Source of the DNA: Methylovulum miyakonense HT12
GTDB taxonomy: Bacteria; Pseudomonadota; Gammaproteobacteria; Methylococcales; Methylomonadaceae
Assembly (NCBI RefSeq): GCF_000384075.1
Contig: NZ_KB913025.1
Span: forward strand, 312,238 to 376,237
Length of the DNA stretch: 64,000 nucleotides
Direction: 5' to 3'
Part shown: piece after piece, positions 16,538 to 25,530 of the stretch
Numbering within the stretch: the first letter of the stretch is position 1
How the letters are laid out: every line of letters begins with the position of its first letter
Made by a program: the position numbers and the translations under genes
Notes under the pieces: model-generated
Databases searched by the model: none
Seen by the model: the letters and a program-made list of their open reading frames with translations, nothing else
Told to the model about the DNA's origin: nothing

Positions 16538-17308
16538 ATGAACCGTCTCAAACTAGTCCTAGTTGTTTGTTTCTGCCTGTTTTCCCTGTCCGCACATTCC
16601 GAAAAAATCACTGTCGCTGCCGCTTCTGACCTCAAATTTGCCATGGATGAGATCATCACCGCTTTCAAGAAGGCCCATACTGGCGACGAGGTAGATGTGG
16701 TTTTCGGCTCTTCCGGTAATTTCCATACCCAAATCCAGCAGGGGGCCCCTTACGACCTTTTCTTTTCCGCCGACATCAACTTTCCCCGTGAATTAGTCAA
16801 GGGCGGCTTTGCGGCTTCCGAGGTAAAACCCTACGCCGTTGGCCGTATCGTTTTGTGGAGCGCTAGCCTTGATGCGACGAAGATGACATTGGCCAGCCTC
16901 ACCGCCCCGAACATCACCCGCATCGCCATCGCCAACCCGAAACATGCGCCCTACGGCAAACGGGCGGAAGAAGCGTTGCGTGCTTCCGGCCTGTGGGAGA
17001 AGGTGCAAGCTAAGCTGGTCTATGGCGAAAATATCGTCCAAACCGCCCAGTTTGTGCAAACCGGCAATGCCCAAGTCGGCATCATCGCGCTGTCGTTGGC
17101 TGGCAGCCCTGAATTGGCCCCCAAAGGTGGCTACTGGCTGATACCCGACAATCTCCATAAGCCCTTGGAACAGGGCTTTATCATCACCAAGCATGGGGAA
17201 AACAACAGCCTTGCCAAGCATTTTGCTGACTACATGGACAGCAGTCCTGCACGCATTGTGATGGCAAAATATGGCTTCGTGTTGCCTGGAGAAGTTTCCA
17301 AAAAATAA
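16538..17308 (+). CDS. modA: Molybdate ABC transporter substrate-binding protein ModA
   Basis: About 256 residues with a signal peptide (MNRLKLVLVVCFCLFSLSAHS), so the mature protein is periplasmic. ITVAAASDLKFAMDEI, FGSSGNFHTQIQQGAPYDLFFSAD and NPKHAPYGKRAEEAL are classical ModA segments that line the oxyanion site. The ATG at 16538 is preferred over the one at 16523 because AGGAG lies within the extra codons at the correct spacing. It is the first gene of modA-tauE-modB-modC. Confidence 0.95.
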   Translation: MNRLKLVLVVCFCLFSLSAHSEKITVAAASDLKFAMDEIITAFKKAHTGDEVDVVFGSSGNFHTQIQQGAPYDLFFSADINFPRELVKGGFAASEVKPYAVGRIVLWSASLDATKMTLASLTAPNITRIAIANPKHAPYGKRAEEALRASGLWEKVQAKLVYGENIVQTAQFVQTGNAQVGIIALSLAGSPELAPKGGYWLIPDNLHKPLEQGFIITKHGENNSLAKHFADYMDSSPARIVMAKYGFVLPGEVSKK

Positions 17309-17323
17309 CACTAGGGAGCAGCC

Positions 17324-18127
17324 ATGAGCTTACACCACCGTAGTATCCAAAGCTTCATAACTGGATCGCTGATTGGTGCGTTGGCCGGCTTAATTGGTTT
17401 GGGAGGGGCAGAATTCCGTTTGCCCGTTTTGGTAGGGATGTTCAAACTCCCTACCTTGGAAGCCATTATCTTAAACAAAGCCATGAGCTTGGTGGTAGTC
17501 ACCGCAGCGCTAATTTTTCGGACTAAGCAAATCCCATTTGACCAACAGCTGGCACATTACGGTATCACCTTGAATTTACTTGCGGGCAGCCTTATCGGTG
17601 CATGGTGGGCTGCTGGTCACGCTATGACGATGTCGCGGGTTTGGCTCAACCGTATCATCATGGTCTTGTTGGCAGGGTTGTCGCTAGTCATGCTATCAGA
17701 AGCTTGGTTTGATTTACATGATGGGGTTACCGCACTTTTTGATGCCGGCCCGCTACGGCTGGCAGCCGGATTGGTTGCTGGTTTCGGTATTGGCGTGGTG
17801 GCGGCATTGTTAGGTGTCGCGGGTGGGGAATTATTGATCCCAACTATAATGCTGCTCTACGGATTGGACATCAAACTAGCTGGCAGCCTATCTTTGACGG
17901 TAAGCTTGCCCACCATGTTGGTCGGTTTCGCCCGCTATACTCGTTCGGATGCCTTCGCCATACTGCGGCATGAACAGACACTGTTTCGCTGGATGGTGCT
18001 GGGATCTATTTTAGGGGCGGCCTTAGGCGGCTTACTTTTAGGATTAATGCCAACGGGCCTGCTGATGACCTTGCTCGGTTTCGTCTTGCTCATTTCCTCC
18101 ATAAAGACTTTCCAACATGCACATTAA
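17324..18127 (+). CDS. TauE/SafE family membrane protein inside the mod operon
   Basis: 267 residues, multi-pass. The two repeat signatures are [20 protein letters not shown] near residue 20 and [20 protein letters not shown] near residue 163; in each, an acidic residue follows the GG pair (GGAEF, GGELL), unlike the GGGxLxVP of the left-edge paralog. The gene begins 15 bp after modA, behind AGGGAGCAGCC, and ends 14 bp before modB, so it is part of the operon. TauE/SafE proteins move sulfite or organosulfonates; a role in molybdate, tungstate or sulfur-oxyanion balance is inference from position. Confidence 0.85.
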   Translation: MSLHHRSIQSFITGSLIGALAGLIGLGGAEFRLPVLVGMFKLPTLEAIILNKAMSLVVVTAALIFRTKQIPFDQQLAHYGITLNLLAGSLIGAWWAAGHAMTMSRVWLNRIIMVLLAGLSLVMLSEAWFDLHDGVTALFDAGPLRLAAGLVAGFGIGVVAALLGVAGGELLIPTIMLLYGLDIKLAGSLSLTVSLPTMLVGFARYTRSDAFAILRHEQTLFRWMVLGSILGAALGGLLLGLMPTGLLMTLLGFVLLISSIKTFQHAH

Positions 18128-18141
18128 AGAAACCAATATTT

Positions 18142-18819
18142 ATGGCGTTAACTGACGGCGACCTTCAGGCCATCTGGCTGACTGTCCGGCTGGCGGGTAT
18201 TGTCACCGTGATCCTGTTACTGGTGGGCACGCCTATCGCTTGGTGGCTGGCCCGCACAAAAGCATGGTGGAAAGGCCCGGTTGGCGCGGTGGTGGCTTTG
18301 CCATTGGTATTGCCGCCTTCCGTGCTCGGTTTCTACCTGCTGCTTGCGATGGGCCCTGACGGCCCCGTCGGGCACCTCACCCAAACCCTGGGCATCGGCT
18401 TGCTACCCTTCACTTTTTGGGGCCTAGTCACCGCATCCGTGTTTTACTCCTTGCCTTTCATGGTGCAGCCCTTACAGACGGCTTTCGAAGCCATCGGCGA
18501 CCGCCCGCTGGAAGTTGCCGCAACCTTGCGGGCTTCGCCGTTGGATGCTTTTTTCACGGTTGCCGTGCCGTTGGCCTTACCCGGCTTTTTGACCGCCAGC
18601 ATCCTGACTTTTGCCCATACCGTCGGGGAGTTTGGTGTCGTGCTGATGATCGGCGGCAACTTACCGGGCGAAACGCGGGTCGCCTCGGTGCAGATTTATG
18701 ACCATGTGGAGGCCTTAGAATACGCCCAAGCCCACCAATTGGCGGCCATGATGTTGGTTTTTTCCTTTTTGGTGCTGCTGGGGCTTTACGCTTGGCGGCC
18801 TAATCCCAAAAAAGGCTAG
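18142..18819 (+). CDS. modB: Molybdate ABC transporter permease ModB
   Basis: 225 residues with about five membrane helices. [19 protein letters not shown] starts the protein as in other ModB. The cytoplasmic coupling loop is [20 protein letters not shown], the EAA-like motif that docks on Mod[21 protein letters not shown] and [15 protein letters not shown] are conserved. It is followed 4 bp later by modC. Confidence 0.95.
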   Translation: MALTDGDLQAIWLTVRLAGIVTVILLLVGTPIAWWLARTKAWWKGPVGAVVALPLVLPPSVLGFYLLLAMGPDGPVGHLTQTLGIGLLPFTFWGLVTASVFYSLPFMVQPLQTAFEAIGDRPLEVAATLRASPLDAFFTVAVPLALPGFLTASILTFAHTVGEFGVVLMIGGNLPGETRVASVQIYDHVEALEYAQAHQLAAMMLVFSFLVLLGLYAWRPNPKKG

Positions 18820-18823
18820 AGGC

Positions 18824-19894
18824 ATGGCGAATATTCAGGCGCGTTTTCAACTTGACTGGCCAGGCTTCACGCTAGACATTGACTTGGCCTTGCCAGGGCG
18901 TGGCGTGACCGCCCTGTTCGGGCCTTCGGGTTCAGGTAAAACCACCTTATTGCGTTGCGTCGCCGGGTTGGAACGCGCGCCCCAAGGCTTTCTTTCCGTC
19001 AATGGTGAAATCTGGCAAAAAGACAATTATTGGTTGCCCACCCACCAGCGGCCTTTGGGCTATGTGTTTCAGGAAGCCAGTTTGTTCCCGCACCTGAGCG
19101 TCATGGGAAATTTGTGCTATGGCATGAAGCGCAGTGCCAATGTCCAGGCGTCGGCCCTGGATAAGCCCATTGAATTGTTGGGCATCGGGCATCTGCTGGA
19201 CCGTAAGCCAGACCGCCTTTCTGGCGGGGAACGGCAACGTGTCGGCATTGCGCGGGCACTGGCCGTCAATCCGCGCATTTTATTGATGGACGAACCACTG
19301 GCTGCGTTGGACATCAAGCGCAAGCAAGAAATTTTGCCTTATCTGGAACACTTGCACGATGCGCTGGATATCCCTATCCTGTACGTCAGCCATTCCCCTG
19401 ACGAAGTGGCACGGTTGGCGGATCATCTTGTCGTCCTGGAAGGCGGGCGGATGCTAGCCAACGGCCCTTTGGCCGAAACCTTGGCACGGCTTGACCTGCC
19501 TATCCGCTTGGGGGAAGATGTCGGGACAGTCCTGGATGCCAAGGTCGGGGCCATTGACAGCGATTGGCACTTGGCCAGGGTGGACTTCCTTGGCGGAAGC
19601 CTGTGGGCACGGGAACACGGTATCCCTATCGGCCGCCATGTGAGGGTCAGGGTGCTTGCCAGGGATGTCAGTTTAGCCCAACAGGCTCCCGGACAGAGCA
19701 GCATCCAAAACGTGCTGCGCGGGCGGGTCGATGCCATCGGCAATGACGGCCATCCGGGGCTGGCGCTGGTCCGCGTCCGGGTTGGGGATTCAATGTTGCT
19801 GGCGCGGCTGACAAAACGGGCGGTGGCCGAACTCGGCATAACCTTGGGGCAGGAACTTTGGGTCCAGGTAAAATCGGTGGCGTTAATGGAATAA
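18824..19894 (+). CDS. modC: Molybdate ABC transporter ATP-binding protein ModC
   Basis: 356 residues. Walker A FGPSGSGKTTLL near residue 32, Q-loop VFQEASLFPHLSV, signature LSGGERQRVGIARAL and Walker B ILLMDEPLAALD, followed by the switch histidine in VSHSPDEV. The C-terminal 65 residues form a Mop (TOBE) domain (VLRGRVDAIGNDGHP, then LTKRAVAELGI), which binds molybdate and gives feedback inhibition. A repeat element with GGGACGG ends starts 8 bp after its stop and separates it from modE. Confidence 0.95.
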   Translation: MANIQARFQLDWPGFTLDIDLALPGRGVTALFGPSGSGKTTLLRCVAGLERAPQGFLSVNGEIWQKDNYWLPTHQRPLGYVFQEASLFPHLSVMGNLCYGMKRSANVQASALDKPIELLGIGHLLDRKPDRLSGGERQRVGIARALAVNPRILLMDEPLAALDIKRKQEILPYLEHLHDALDIPILYVSHSPDEVARLADHLVVLEGGRMLANGPLAETLARLDLPIRLGEDVGTVLDAKVGAIDSDWHLARVDFLGGSLWAREHGIPIGRHVRVRVLARDVSLAQQAPGQSSIQNVLRGRVDAIGNDGHPGLALVRVRVGDSMLLARLTKRAVAELGITLGQELWVQVKSVALME

Positions 19895-19901
19895 CCGGAG
19901 C

Positions 19902-20098
19902 GGGACGGAGTTCCAAACCCAATGCCATTAAGTTAATCCGTTCGTGCTGAGCCTTGTCGAAGCATGAACGGTTTAACTTAGGCGTGTCGGATTTTTCCAT
20001 TCTTCCTTCGACAAGGCTCTCCTGAGGTATCAAAGGGCTCAGGATGAACGGAAAAGTCCTTAACTTAACGGCAGTGGTTCCCAAAACCCCGTCCTGCC
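19902..20098. mobile_element. Non-coding element with long imperfect terminal inverted repeats, copy A
   Basis: The left end reads GGGACGGAGTT, then AATGCCATTAAGTTAA up to 19936. The right end, read in reverse from 20098, is GGCAGGACGGGGTTTTGGG, then CACTGCCGTTAAGTTAA. The inside holds a second inverted repeat, GAGCCTTGTCGAAG against CTTCGACAAGGCTC, part of a common intergenic repeat (CCTTCGACAAGGCTC...CAGGATGAACGG). It has no gene. The same end sequences bound the element at 23431-23740. It sits between modC and modE. Confidence 0.7.
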
Positions 20099-20233
20099 CT
20101 GGTGAAACCCCATTCCGGCCCATGGACTTTCTATCCCCTGCAGGTTATTTTTTGTGAGTTACCCAACGTCCCTACAACCTTTCCATTTGGAACCATTACC
20201 TTGCCAAACGCCATCAACACAGCCGAAAAACCC

Positions 20234-21034
20234 ATGACACAAAATAACACCCCCGCCCTGCTCAGCGGCCATATTAAATTATTGGGCGGCATGGGCGAAC
20301 GCTTATTTGGTTTGCTGGAGGCTATCGAACAAACCGGCTCCATCAACCAAGCGGCAAAAACCGTGGGCTTGACCTACAAAGGCGCGTGGGAAATGATCGA
20401 GCGTGCCAATAACCTGTCGCCCAACATTTTGGTGGCTACGGCCGTTGGCGGCAAACAAGGCGGCGGCACACGGCTGACCTTGGCGGGCAAGGCCTTTTTG
20501 GCCTTGTTCAAACAACTGCAAACCGAGCATGACTTATTTTTACAACAGCTCAACCAACGCCTGAACACCCATCAGGACATTATTTTTTTATTGAAGAGGT
20601 TAATTATGAAAGCCAGCGCACGTAACCAATTTTTCGGCAAAATCACCGATGTCAGCATCGGCCCTGTCAATGCCACCGTTGTTATCGGCCTGAAAGGCGG
20701 CGACACCATCGTCGCCTCACTGACCAAAGAATCGGTGGAAACCCTAGGGATTAAAGCAGGCGTTGACGCCATTGCCTTAATCAAAGTGTCGCAAGTGATC
20801 GTCGTCACCGATTTTGGCGGTTACCGCCTATCCGCCCGTAACCAGCTCAAAGGCATTGTGGCCCGCATCCAAAAAGGCTCGGTCAATTCCGAAGTGGTGA
20901 TTGGCTTACAAGGCGGCAACTTTATCGCCGCGACCATCACCAACGAAAGCGTTGACAATTTGGGCTTGGTAGAAGGTAGCGAGGCCACGGCGGTGTTTAA
21001 GGCGGGGGCGGTGTTGTTGGGGGTGGCTTCTTAA
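20234..21034 (+). CDS. modE: Molybdate-responsive regulator ModE
   Basis: 266 residues from the ATG at 20234; the frame extends upstream but into the repeat element. The N-terminal winged helix (GERLFGLLEAIEQTGSINQAAKTVGLTYKGAWEMIE) matches ModE DNA binding. Two Mop domains follow: SARNQFFGKITDVSIGPVNA and SARNQLKGIVARIQKGSVNS, each with the S-A-R-N-Q signature that binds molybdate at the dimer interface. It is the likely repressor of modABC upstream. It is separated from modC by a repeat element, so it probably has its own promoter. Confidence 0.95.
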   Translation: MTQNNTPALLSGHIKLLGGMGERLFGLLEAIEQTGSINQAAKTVGLTYKGAWEMIERANNLSPNILVATAVGGKQGGGTRLTLAGKAFLALFKQLQTEHDLFLQQLNQRLNTHQDIIFLLKRLIMKASARNQFFGKITDVSIGPVNATVVIGLKGGDTIVASLTKESVETLGIKAGVDAIALIKVSQVIVVTDFGGYRLSARNQLKGIVARIQKGSVNSEVVIGLQGGNFIAATITNESVDNLGLVEGSEATAVFKAGAVLLGVAS

Positions 21035-21063
21035 AACCTCTTCCATGAAGAACACGGAAGTTC

Positions 21064-21168
21064 GTAGGGCGCATTAGTTGGGTGGGCAATGCTTTTCTGC
21101 CCACACAGTTGTGTGACCATACTTTTTGCGTGACAAACGGTGGGCAAAACTGCGTGCCCACCCTACCC
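21064..21168. repeat. Double-hairpin intergenic repeat
   Basis: Between GTAGGGCGCATT and a terminal CCCTACCC lie two hairpins, GTGGGCA (21082-21088) with TGCCCAC (21098-21104), and GGTGGGCA (21139-21146) with TGCCCACC (21155-21162). It resembles REP/BIME-like repeats starting GTAGGG. It lies between convergent modE and rmuC. Confidence 0.6.
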
Positions 21169-21231
21169 TATGAAATACGGCTTACGAATTTTTCACTTCA
21201 AGCCTTGCCAATCATGGGCAACGAAAAGCGA

Positions 21232-22689
21232 TCAATCCTCATCCAAAATACCAGACCGTTTCAAGCCCAAATCCCCCTCCAATTCCAACACCTCAACCCC
21301 ACGCAGTTTCCTCTCCATCGCCTTGGTGCGCGTAGTCTGCAACGTTTCCAGCGTGTTCGACGCGGAGTTGATGTATTTATGCACCGCCGCCAGTTGTTCG
21401 GAATATTTCACAAATTCCGTCTTCACTTCCGCCAATACTTTCCATACTTCGCTGCTGCGTTTTTGCACGGCCAAAGTCCTAAAGCCCATGTTCAAACTGT
21501 TCAGCAAAGCCGACAAGGTCGTAGGGCCCGTGATGGTGATGCGGTAAGTGCGCTGCAAACGCTCAAACAATTCGGGATGGCGCAGGATTTCGCCGTACAG
21601 GCTTTCAACCGGCAGGAACATGATCGCAAAATCGGTGGTGTGCGGCGGGTCTATGTATTTGCTGCTGATGTCTTTGGCGAAACCTTCCACCGCTTTTAGC
21701 AAGGCTTTTTGCGCGGCATCAATGGCGGCGATGTTGCCTTCCTCCCACGCACCCAGCAAAGCCTGGTAACTGTCCAACGGAAACTTGGAATCTATCGGTA
21801 ACCACACGGTTTTCTCATCGGATTTGCCCGGCAATTTCACCGCGAATTCGACATGGTCACGGCTGCCATGCTTGATGGCGACGTTGATGGCGTATTGGTC
21901 GGGCGCGAGGATTTGTTCGAGGATATTGCCCAGTTGGTATTCGCCCAAAATCCCCCGCGCCTTGACATTGGAGAGGACTTTTTTCAAATCACCCACGCCT
22001 ATCGCCAGATTTTGCATATCGCCCAAACCCTTATGGACTTGCTCCAAACGGTCGCTGACTTGCTTGAACGATTCGCCCAAACGTTTTTCCAACGTGTCGT
22101 GCAATTTCTCGTCAACGGTCTTACGCATTTCGTTGAGTTGCGACGCATTGTCTTCGCGTATCGCTTTGAGTTGGTTGTCTATCGTTTGCTGTATGTCCAT
22201 CATGCTGTTTTTGGCTTGCAGATTGGCTTCGGCCTGTTGCTTGTTCAGGTCGCTAAATTGCAGGCGCAATTGTCCGGTTAAATCTTTGATGCCCTCCAAA
22301 AATTTTCCCTCGAATGATTTAAGGCCCGCGTTCAACTCTTGCCGATTGGTCTGCGCATCAGTTTTTATCATTGCGGCAAACACATCCAGTTGTTGGATTT
22401 GTAGCGCGTTATTTTCCGTGATGCGCTTTAGCAGGGTGTCTTGCTGGTTTTTAAAAATTTCTTGGAGTTCACGGCGGTTTTCTGAGCTGGTTTCACGCAA
22501 CTCCCTTCTGGATTCGGCAAAACCTTGGTTAATGCTGGTTGCGCTGCTTTGCAGCAAACGGGTGAATTCTTGGAATATGTCGTCGGATTGGTTTTTTAGC
22601 AGTTTGTTGACTCGGCTTAGCAACAGCAACAATAAAATGGATATGGCTAGCAATAATGCAATGGCGGAGAGTTGTATAGGGTCTGTCAT
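21232..22689 (-). CDS. rmuC: DNA recombination protein RmuC
   Basis: 485 residues. An N-terminal membrane helix (IQLSAIALLLAISILLLLLL) is followed by a long coiled coil (about residues 40-220) and the conserved RmuC nuclease-like domain (GILGEYQLGNILEQILAPDQYAIN, VWLPIDSKFPLDSYQALLGA, YIDPPHTTDFAIMFLPVESLY). The E. coli protein limits inversions at short inverted repeats. It starts at an ATG followed by TDPIQL, behind GGGGGA-like sequence. Single gene, convergent with modE. Confidence 0.95.
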   Translation of the reverse strand: MTDPIQLSAIALLLAISILLLLLLSRVNKLLKNQSDDIFQEFTRLLQSSATSINQGFAESRRELRETSSENRRELQEIFKNQQDTLLKRITENNALQIQQLDVFAAMIKTDAQTNRQELNAGLKSFEGKFLEGIKDLTGQLRLQFSDLNKQQAEANLQAKNSMMDIQQTIDNQLKAIREDNASQLNEMRKTVDEKLHDTLEKRLGESFKQVSDRLEQVHKGLGDMQNLAIGVGDLKKVLSNVKARGILGEYQLGNILEQILAPDQYAINVAIKHGSRDHVEFAVKLPGKSDEKTVWLPIDSKFPLDSYQALLGAWEEGNIAAIDAAQKALLKAVEGFAKDISSKYIDPPHTTDFAIMFLPVESLYGEILRHPELFERLQRTYRITITGPTTLSALLNSLNMGFRTLAVQKRSSEVWKVLAEVKTEFVKYSEQLAAVHKYINSASNTLETLQTTRTKAMERKLRGVEVLELEGDLGLKRSGILDED

Positions 22690-22899
22690 GGGGGAAATCG
22701 ATTTCTAATGGGATTCGAATACCGCACAGCATAGCCCAAAAGCCGGGCGAGCGGTCATTTGGCTGGCTATACGGCAAAATAGCTTTATAAAAAAATCAAA
22801 CAGAAATATTCGGCCACATTTTTTGCTTTGCGCTTACCGATCTAATCCAATAACGGTTAAGATTAGAAGCTTTACCACCTAACTGATAAAGGCTAAAAA

Positions 22900-23316
22900 A
22901 TGAGTTATAAATCCCGTTTAATAAAAATGGCAATAAAGTTGACCCCCAATAAGATGGTTGTATGGGTGGCAAATATAGTGCTGAAAGGCGTCGCCGAGCT
23001 AACCGATTTTAATTTTGACATCGACACCCGCAAAGTCTATGTGCAAACCCTGCTTTGCGGCGAATCAGAACCGATTGAGGTTTGGGTTGATGGCTTCGCC
23101 ATCGAAAACGATGGCGGTTCGTATACATTCATCATTCAACAAGCCCAATCCAATAAGCTTTGGCTGGGTAATTTGTTGTCCCGTGTCGTCGGAAAATCCT
23201 GGAAAATCCCCGTGATCCCCCAACTGGCACCGCATATTGGGCTTATCGCCGAGGTGTTCAAAGCCGACAGCCCAGAACAAGAGCAGGAGCAGGAGCAGGA
23301 GCAAGAGAATAATTGA
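22900..23316 (+). CDS. Hypothetical protein with an (EQ)n tail
   Basis: 138 residues, no family recognised. The first 120 residues look like a folded domain with alternating hydrophobic strands (VYVQTLLCGESEPIEVWVDG, YTFIIQQAQ), and short relatives might be membrane-lipid or phasin-like proteins, but this is not shown. The C-terminus is a run of glutamate-glutamine repeats (EQEQEQEQEQE) encoded by GAGCAG hexamers, prone to slippage. The start ATG is preceded by GATAAAGGC. It stands alone between rmuC and a repeat element. Confidence 0.65.
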   Translation: MSYKSRLIKMAIKLTPNKMVVWVANIVLKGVAELTDFNFDIDTRKVYVQTLLCGESEPIEVWVDGFAIENDGGSYTFIIQQAQSNKLWLGNLLSRVVGKSWKIPVIPQLAPHIGLIAEVFKADSPEQEQEQEQEQENN

Positions 23317-23430
23317 CCGTAGTTGTCCTGCTTAACCAGTCGCCTTGATCCCAACTGGACACAAAATCCATAAGCTACGCAACCCCCGTTCCATAACATT
23401 TTCAGTATCTATCGCTATTTTGGAATGTTA

Positions 23431-23740
23431 AGGACGGGGGTTTCAAACCCAATGCCGTTAAGTTAAGAGATAAAATAGTAAAATCACTATGTTGTGAAAT
23501 TATGTTGGGTTACGACTGCATGGATGCAGGAGGTAGAGTAATGCAGGAGCAATTACCGAGCGATAGCGTAACCCAACAATTGCTGTTCGGATGCTGTCGG
23601 GTTACGCTACCGCTACCAACAGCAGGCGCATTAGGCGACCCGACCTACCTGAAAAATGTCCATATAAATAGCTTGTAATCAACTGATTATTTAAATATTT
23701 TCCATAACTTAACGGCATTGCTTTCAACCCCCGCCCTGCT
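23431..23740. mobile_element. Non-coding element with long terminal inverted repeats, copy B
   Basis: Left end AGGACGGGGGTTTCAAACCC then AATGCCGTTAAGTTA (23431-23465); right end, in reverse from 23740, AGCAGGGCGGGGGTTGAAAG then CAATGCCGTTAAGTTA. The inside carries copy 2 of the 49-bp repeat (23512-23560) within GTTGGGTTACG...CGTAACCCAAC. It has the same ends as copy A but a different interior, and no gene. Confidence 0.7.
23512..23560 (+). repeat. 49-bp dispersed repeat, copy 2
   Basis: Matches 4281-4329 at 46 of 49 positions. Here it sits inside element B, between arms of a GTTGGGTTACG inverted repeat. Confidence 0.75.
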
Positions 23741-23787
23741 ACTGGTAACCAACTGAAATCCTGGTCAACCTGCGTTGCCCTGCCCTG

Positions 23788-25176
23788 CTATGCATCATTA
23801 CGGAACCAACTCAGCTTGTTATGCAAACTCACCACAGTGCCAATGATAATCAGCGTGGGGGGGGAGATTTTCTCATGGGCCATGCGTGCGGGCATGGTCG
23901 CCAGGGTTCCGGTAAACACGCGTTGGGTGCGGGTGGTGCCCTGTTGCACCAAGGCTATCGGCAAATCAGGGGGGCTGCCATGGCTGATCATCGACTGGCA
24001 AATTTTTTCCAAGCCCATAGACCCCATGTAAACAACGATGGTCTGGTTCGGCGCGGCAAGCTGTGTCCAGTTTAGGTTGATGGTATTGTCTTTTAAATGC
24101 CCGGTGACGAAAGTGCAAGACTGGGCATGGTCGCGGTGGGTCAGCGGGATCCCCGCGTAAGAAGCGCATCCCGATGCGGCGGTAATGCCCGGGACCACTT
24201 GGAAAGCGATGCCTTCCTGCATCAGGGTTTCGATTTCCTCACCGCCACGCCCAAAAATAAACGGGTCGCCGCCTTTTAAGCGCACCACGCGCTTGCCGGC
24301 CTTAGCCAGATCCGCCAACAGGCGGTTGATGGAATCTTGCGGCAGACTGTGGTTTTGGCGTTGTTTGCCAACGTAGATTTTCTCCGAATCACGCCGTGCC
24401 AAATCTAAAATTTCCGGTGACACCAAATGGTCGTAAACAATGGCATCGGCTTGCTGCATCAGGCGCAAGGCACGGAAAGTCAATAAATCCGGCGCCCCAG
24501 GGCCCGCGCCAATCAGGTACACTTCACCGGCGGTAGGCGCGTTTTCATGCGCATCCAGCGTTTCCAGCAATTGTTGTTCGGCTTGTTGCCCGTTACCCGC
24601 ATAGATTTGTTCGGCAACCGCACCTTGAAAGATGTTTTCCCAGAAAATCCGCCGCTGTTCGGGGGCATGGATGCGTTGTTTGACCACATCCCGAAATTTT
24701 TCCGCCAATTGCGCCAATCGTCCGTAAGCGGGCGGGATCACGCTTTCTATTTTCGCCCTCAGCAAACGCGCCAGCACCGGAGCCGCACCGCCCGACGAAA
24801 AGGCGACCACTATGGGCGAGCGGTCGATAATGGCAGGCAAGATAAAACTGCACAGGGCGGGATTATCAACGACATTGACGAAAATATGGTGGGCGTTGGC
24901 CGCGGCGGCAACGGCTTGGTTGGTTTCGGCGTTATCGGTTGCGGAAATGACCAGCATAAAGCCTAGGACATCGTCCGCTGCGAAGACTTTTTCGATGGCT
25001 ATCAATTTTTTGTCCAACCCCAGTTGCGTAATGGCCGGACTGACCTCGCGGGAGATGACGGTGACCTTCGCACCTGCGCGTAACAACAAGTCAATTTTAC
25101 GTGCGGCAATATTGCCGGCTCCGATGACTAGGCAAGGACGGTCATGAAGGTTGGCGAAAAGCGGGAAATAATCCAT
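23788..25176 (-). CDS. cysG: Siroheme synthase CysG (trifunctional)
   Basis: 462 residues, full length. The N-terminal precorrin-2 dehydrogenase/ferrochelatase half begins MDYFPLFANLHDRPCLVIGA with the NAD site VIGAGNIAARK. The C-terminal uroporphyrinogen III methyltransferase half starts at about 217: GEVYLIGAGPGAPDLLTFRA, VRLKGGDPFIFGRGGEE and VVPGITAASGCASYAGIPLT. It makes siroheme for sulfite and nitrite reductases. The start at 25176 follows family alignment; a much longer upstream frame is rejected because it runs over the divergent TusA-like promoter. Confidence 0.96.
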   Translation of the reverse strand: MDYFPLFANLHDRPCLVIGAGNIAARKIDLLLRAGAKVTVISREVSPAITQLGLDKKLIAIEKVFAADDVLGFMLVISATDNAETNQAVAAAANAHHIFVNVVDNPALCSFILPAIIDRSPIVVAFSSGGAAPVLARLLRAKIESVIPPAYGRLAQLAEKFRDVVKQRIHAPEQRRIFWENIFQGAVAEQIYAGNGQQAEQQLLETLDAHENAPTAGEVYLIGAGPGAPDLLTFRALRLMQQADAIVYDHLVSPEILDLARRDSEKIYVGKQRQNHSLPQDSINRLLADLAKAGKRVVRLKGGDPFIFGRGGEEIETLMQEGIAFQVVPGITAASGCASYAGIPLTHRDHAQSCTFVTGHLKDNTINLNWTQLAAPNQTIVVYMGSMGLEKICQSMISHGSPPDLPIALVQQGTTRTQRVFTGTLATMPARMAHEKISPPTLIIIGTVVSLHNKLSWFRNDA

Positions 25177-25253
25177 TGTCTGGGATGTGTCGATTGAATT
25201 GGGGGTGTTATTATAAGCACCCTCAATAGGGTTTAGAAAACTTAAAAACAGAA

Positions 25254-25484
25254 ATGATTGAATGTAGCGTAGAAGTTGATGCCAGTGGCTTGATGTGCCC
25301 CTTGCCTTTATTGCGTTTGAAAAAGGCTTTGAATAACATGGCAAGCGGTGAAATTGTCAAAGTGATCGCCACCGATCCGGCGGCGCATCTGGATTTTGGC
25401 GTGTATGTCGATCAGGCCGGGCATGTGCTGATTGAAGTGGTGCGCCACGATAATAGCCAAATTTTTTATGTCAGAAAAAAGTGA
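25254..25484 (+). CDS. TusA-like sulfurtransferase
   Basis: 76 residues, the normal size of a SirA/TusA/YeeD domain. The signature is VDASGLMCPLPLLRLKKAL, in which the cysteine (about residue 15) would carry a persulfide. The remainder forms the short beta-alpha sandwich. Such proteins relay sulfur in tRNA thiolation, molybdenum cofactor or sulfur metabolism. It is divergent from cysG by 77 bp and followed by a clear terminator. Which TusA-like subfamily it belongs to cannot be told. Confidence 0.88.
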   Translation: MIECSVEVDASGLMCPLPLLRLKKALNNMASGEIVKVIATDPAAHLDFGVYVDQAGHVLIEVVRHDNSQIFYVRKK

Positions 25485-25489
25485 CCAGG

Positions 25490-25525
25490 AGGCCTTCCAG
25501 ATTCTTTGGGTCTGGAAGGCCTTTT
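25490..25525 (+). terminator. Intrinsic terminator after the tusA-like gene
   Basis: AGGCCTTCCAGA (25490-25501) pairs perfectly with TCTGGAAGGCCT (25511-25522) around a 9-nt loop, followed by T residues. It lies 6 bp after the stop and just before the convergent HAD gene end. Confidence 0.85.
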
Positions 25526-25530
25526 CCACG

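Noticed and set aside
23281-23315. CRISPR-like or minisatellite array at the GAGCAG repeats
   Set aside because: The repeat is an in-frame hexamer within a coding sequence, without spacers.
25177-25344. Longer N-terminus for CysG
   Set aside because: Runs across the divergent TusA-like start, and the added residues match nothing in the family.
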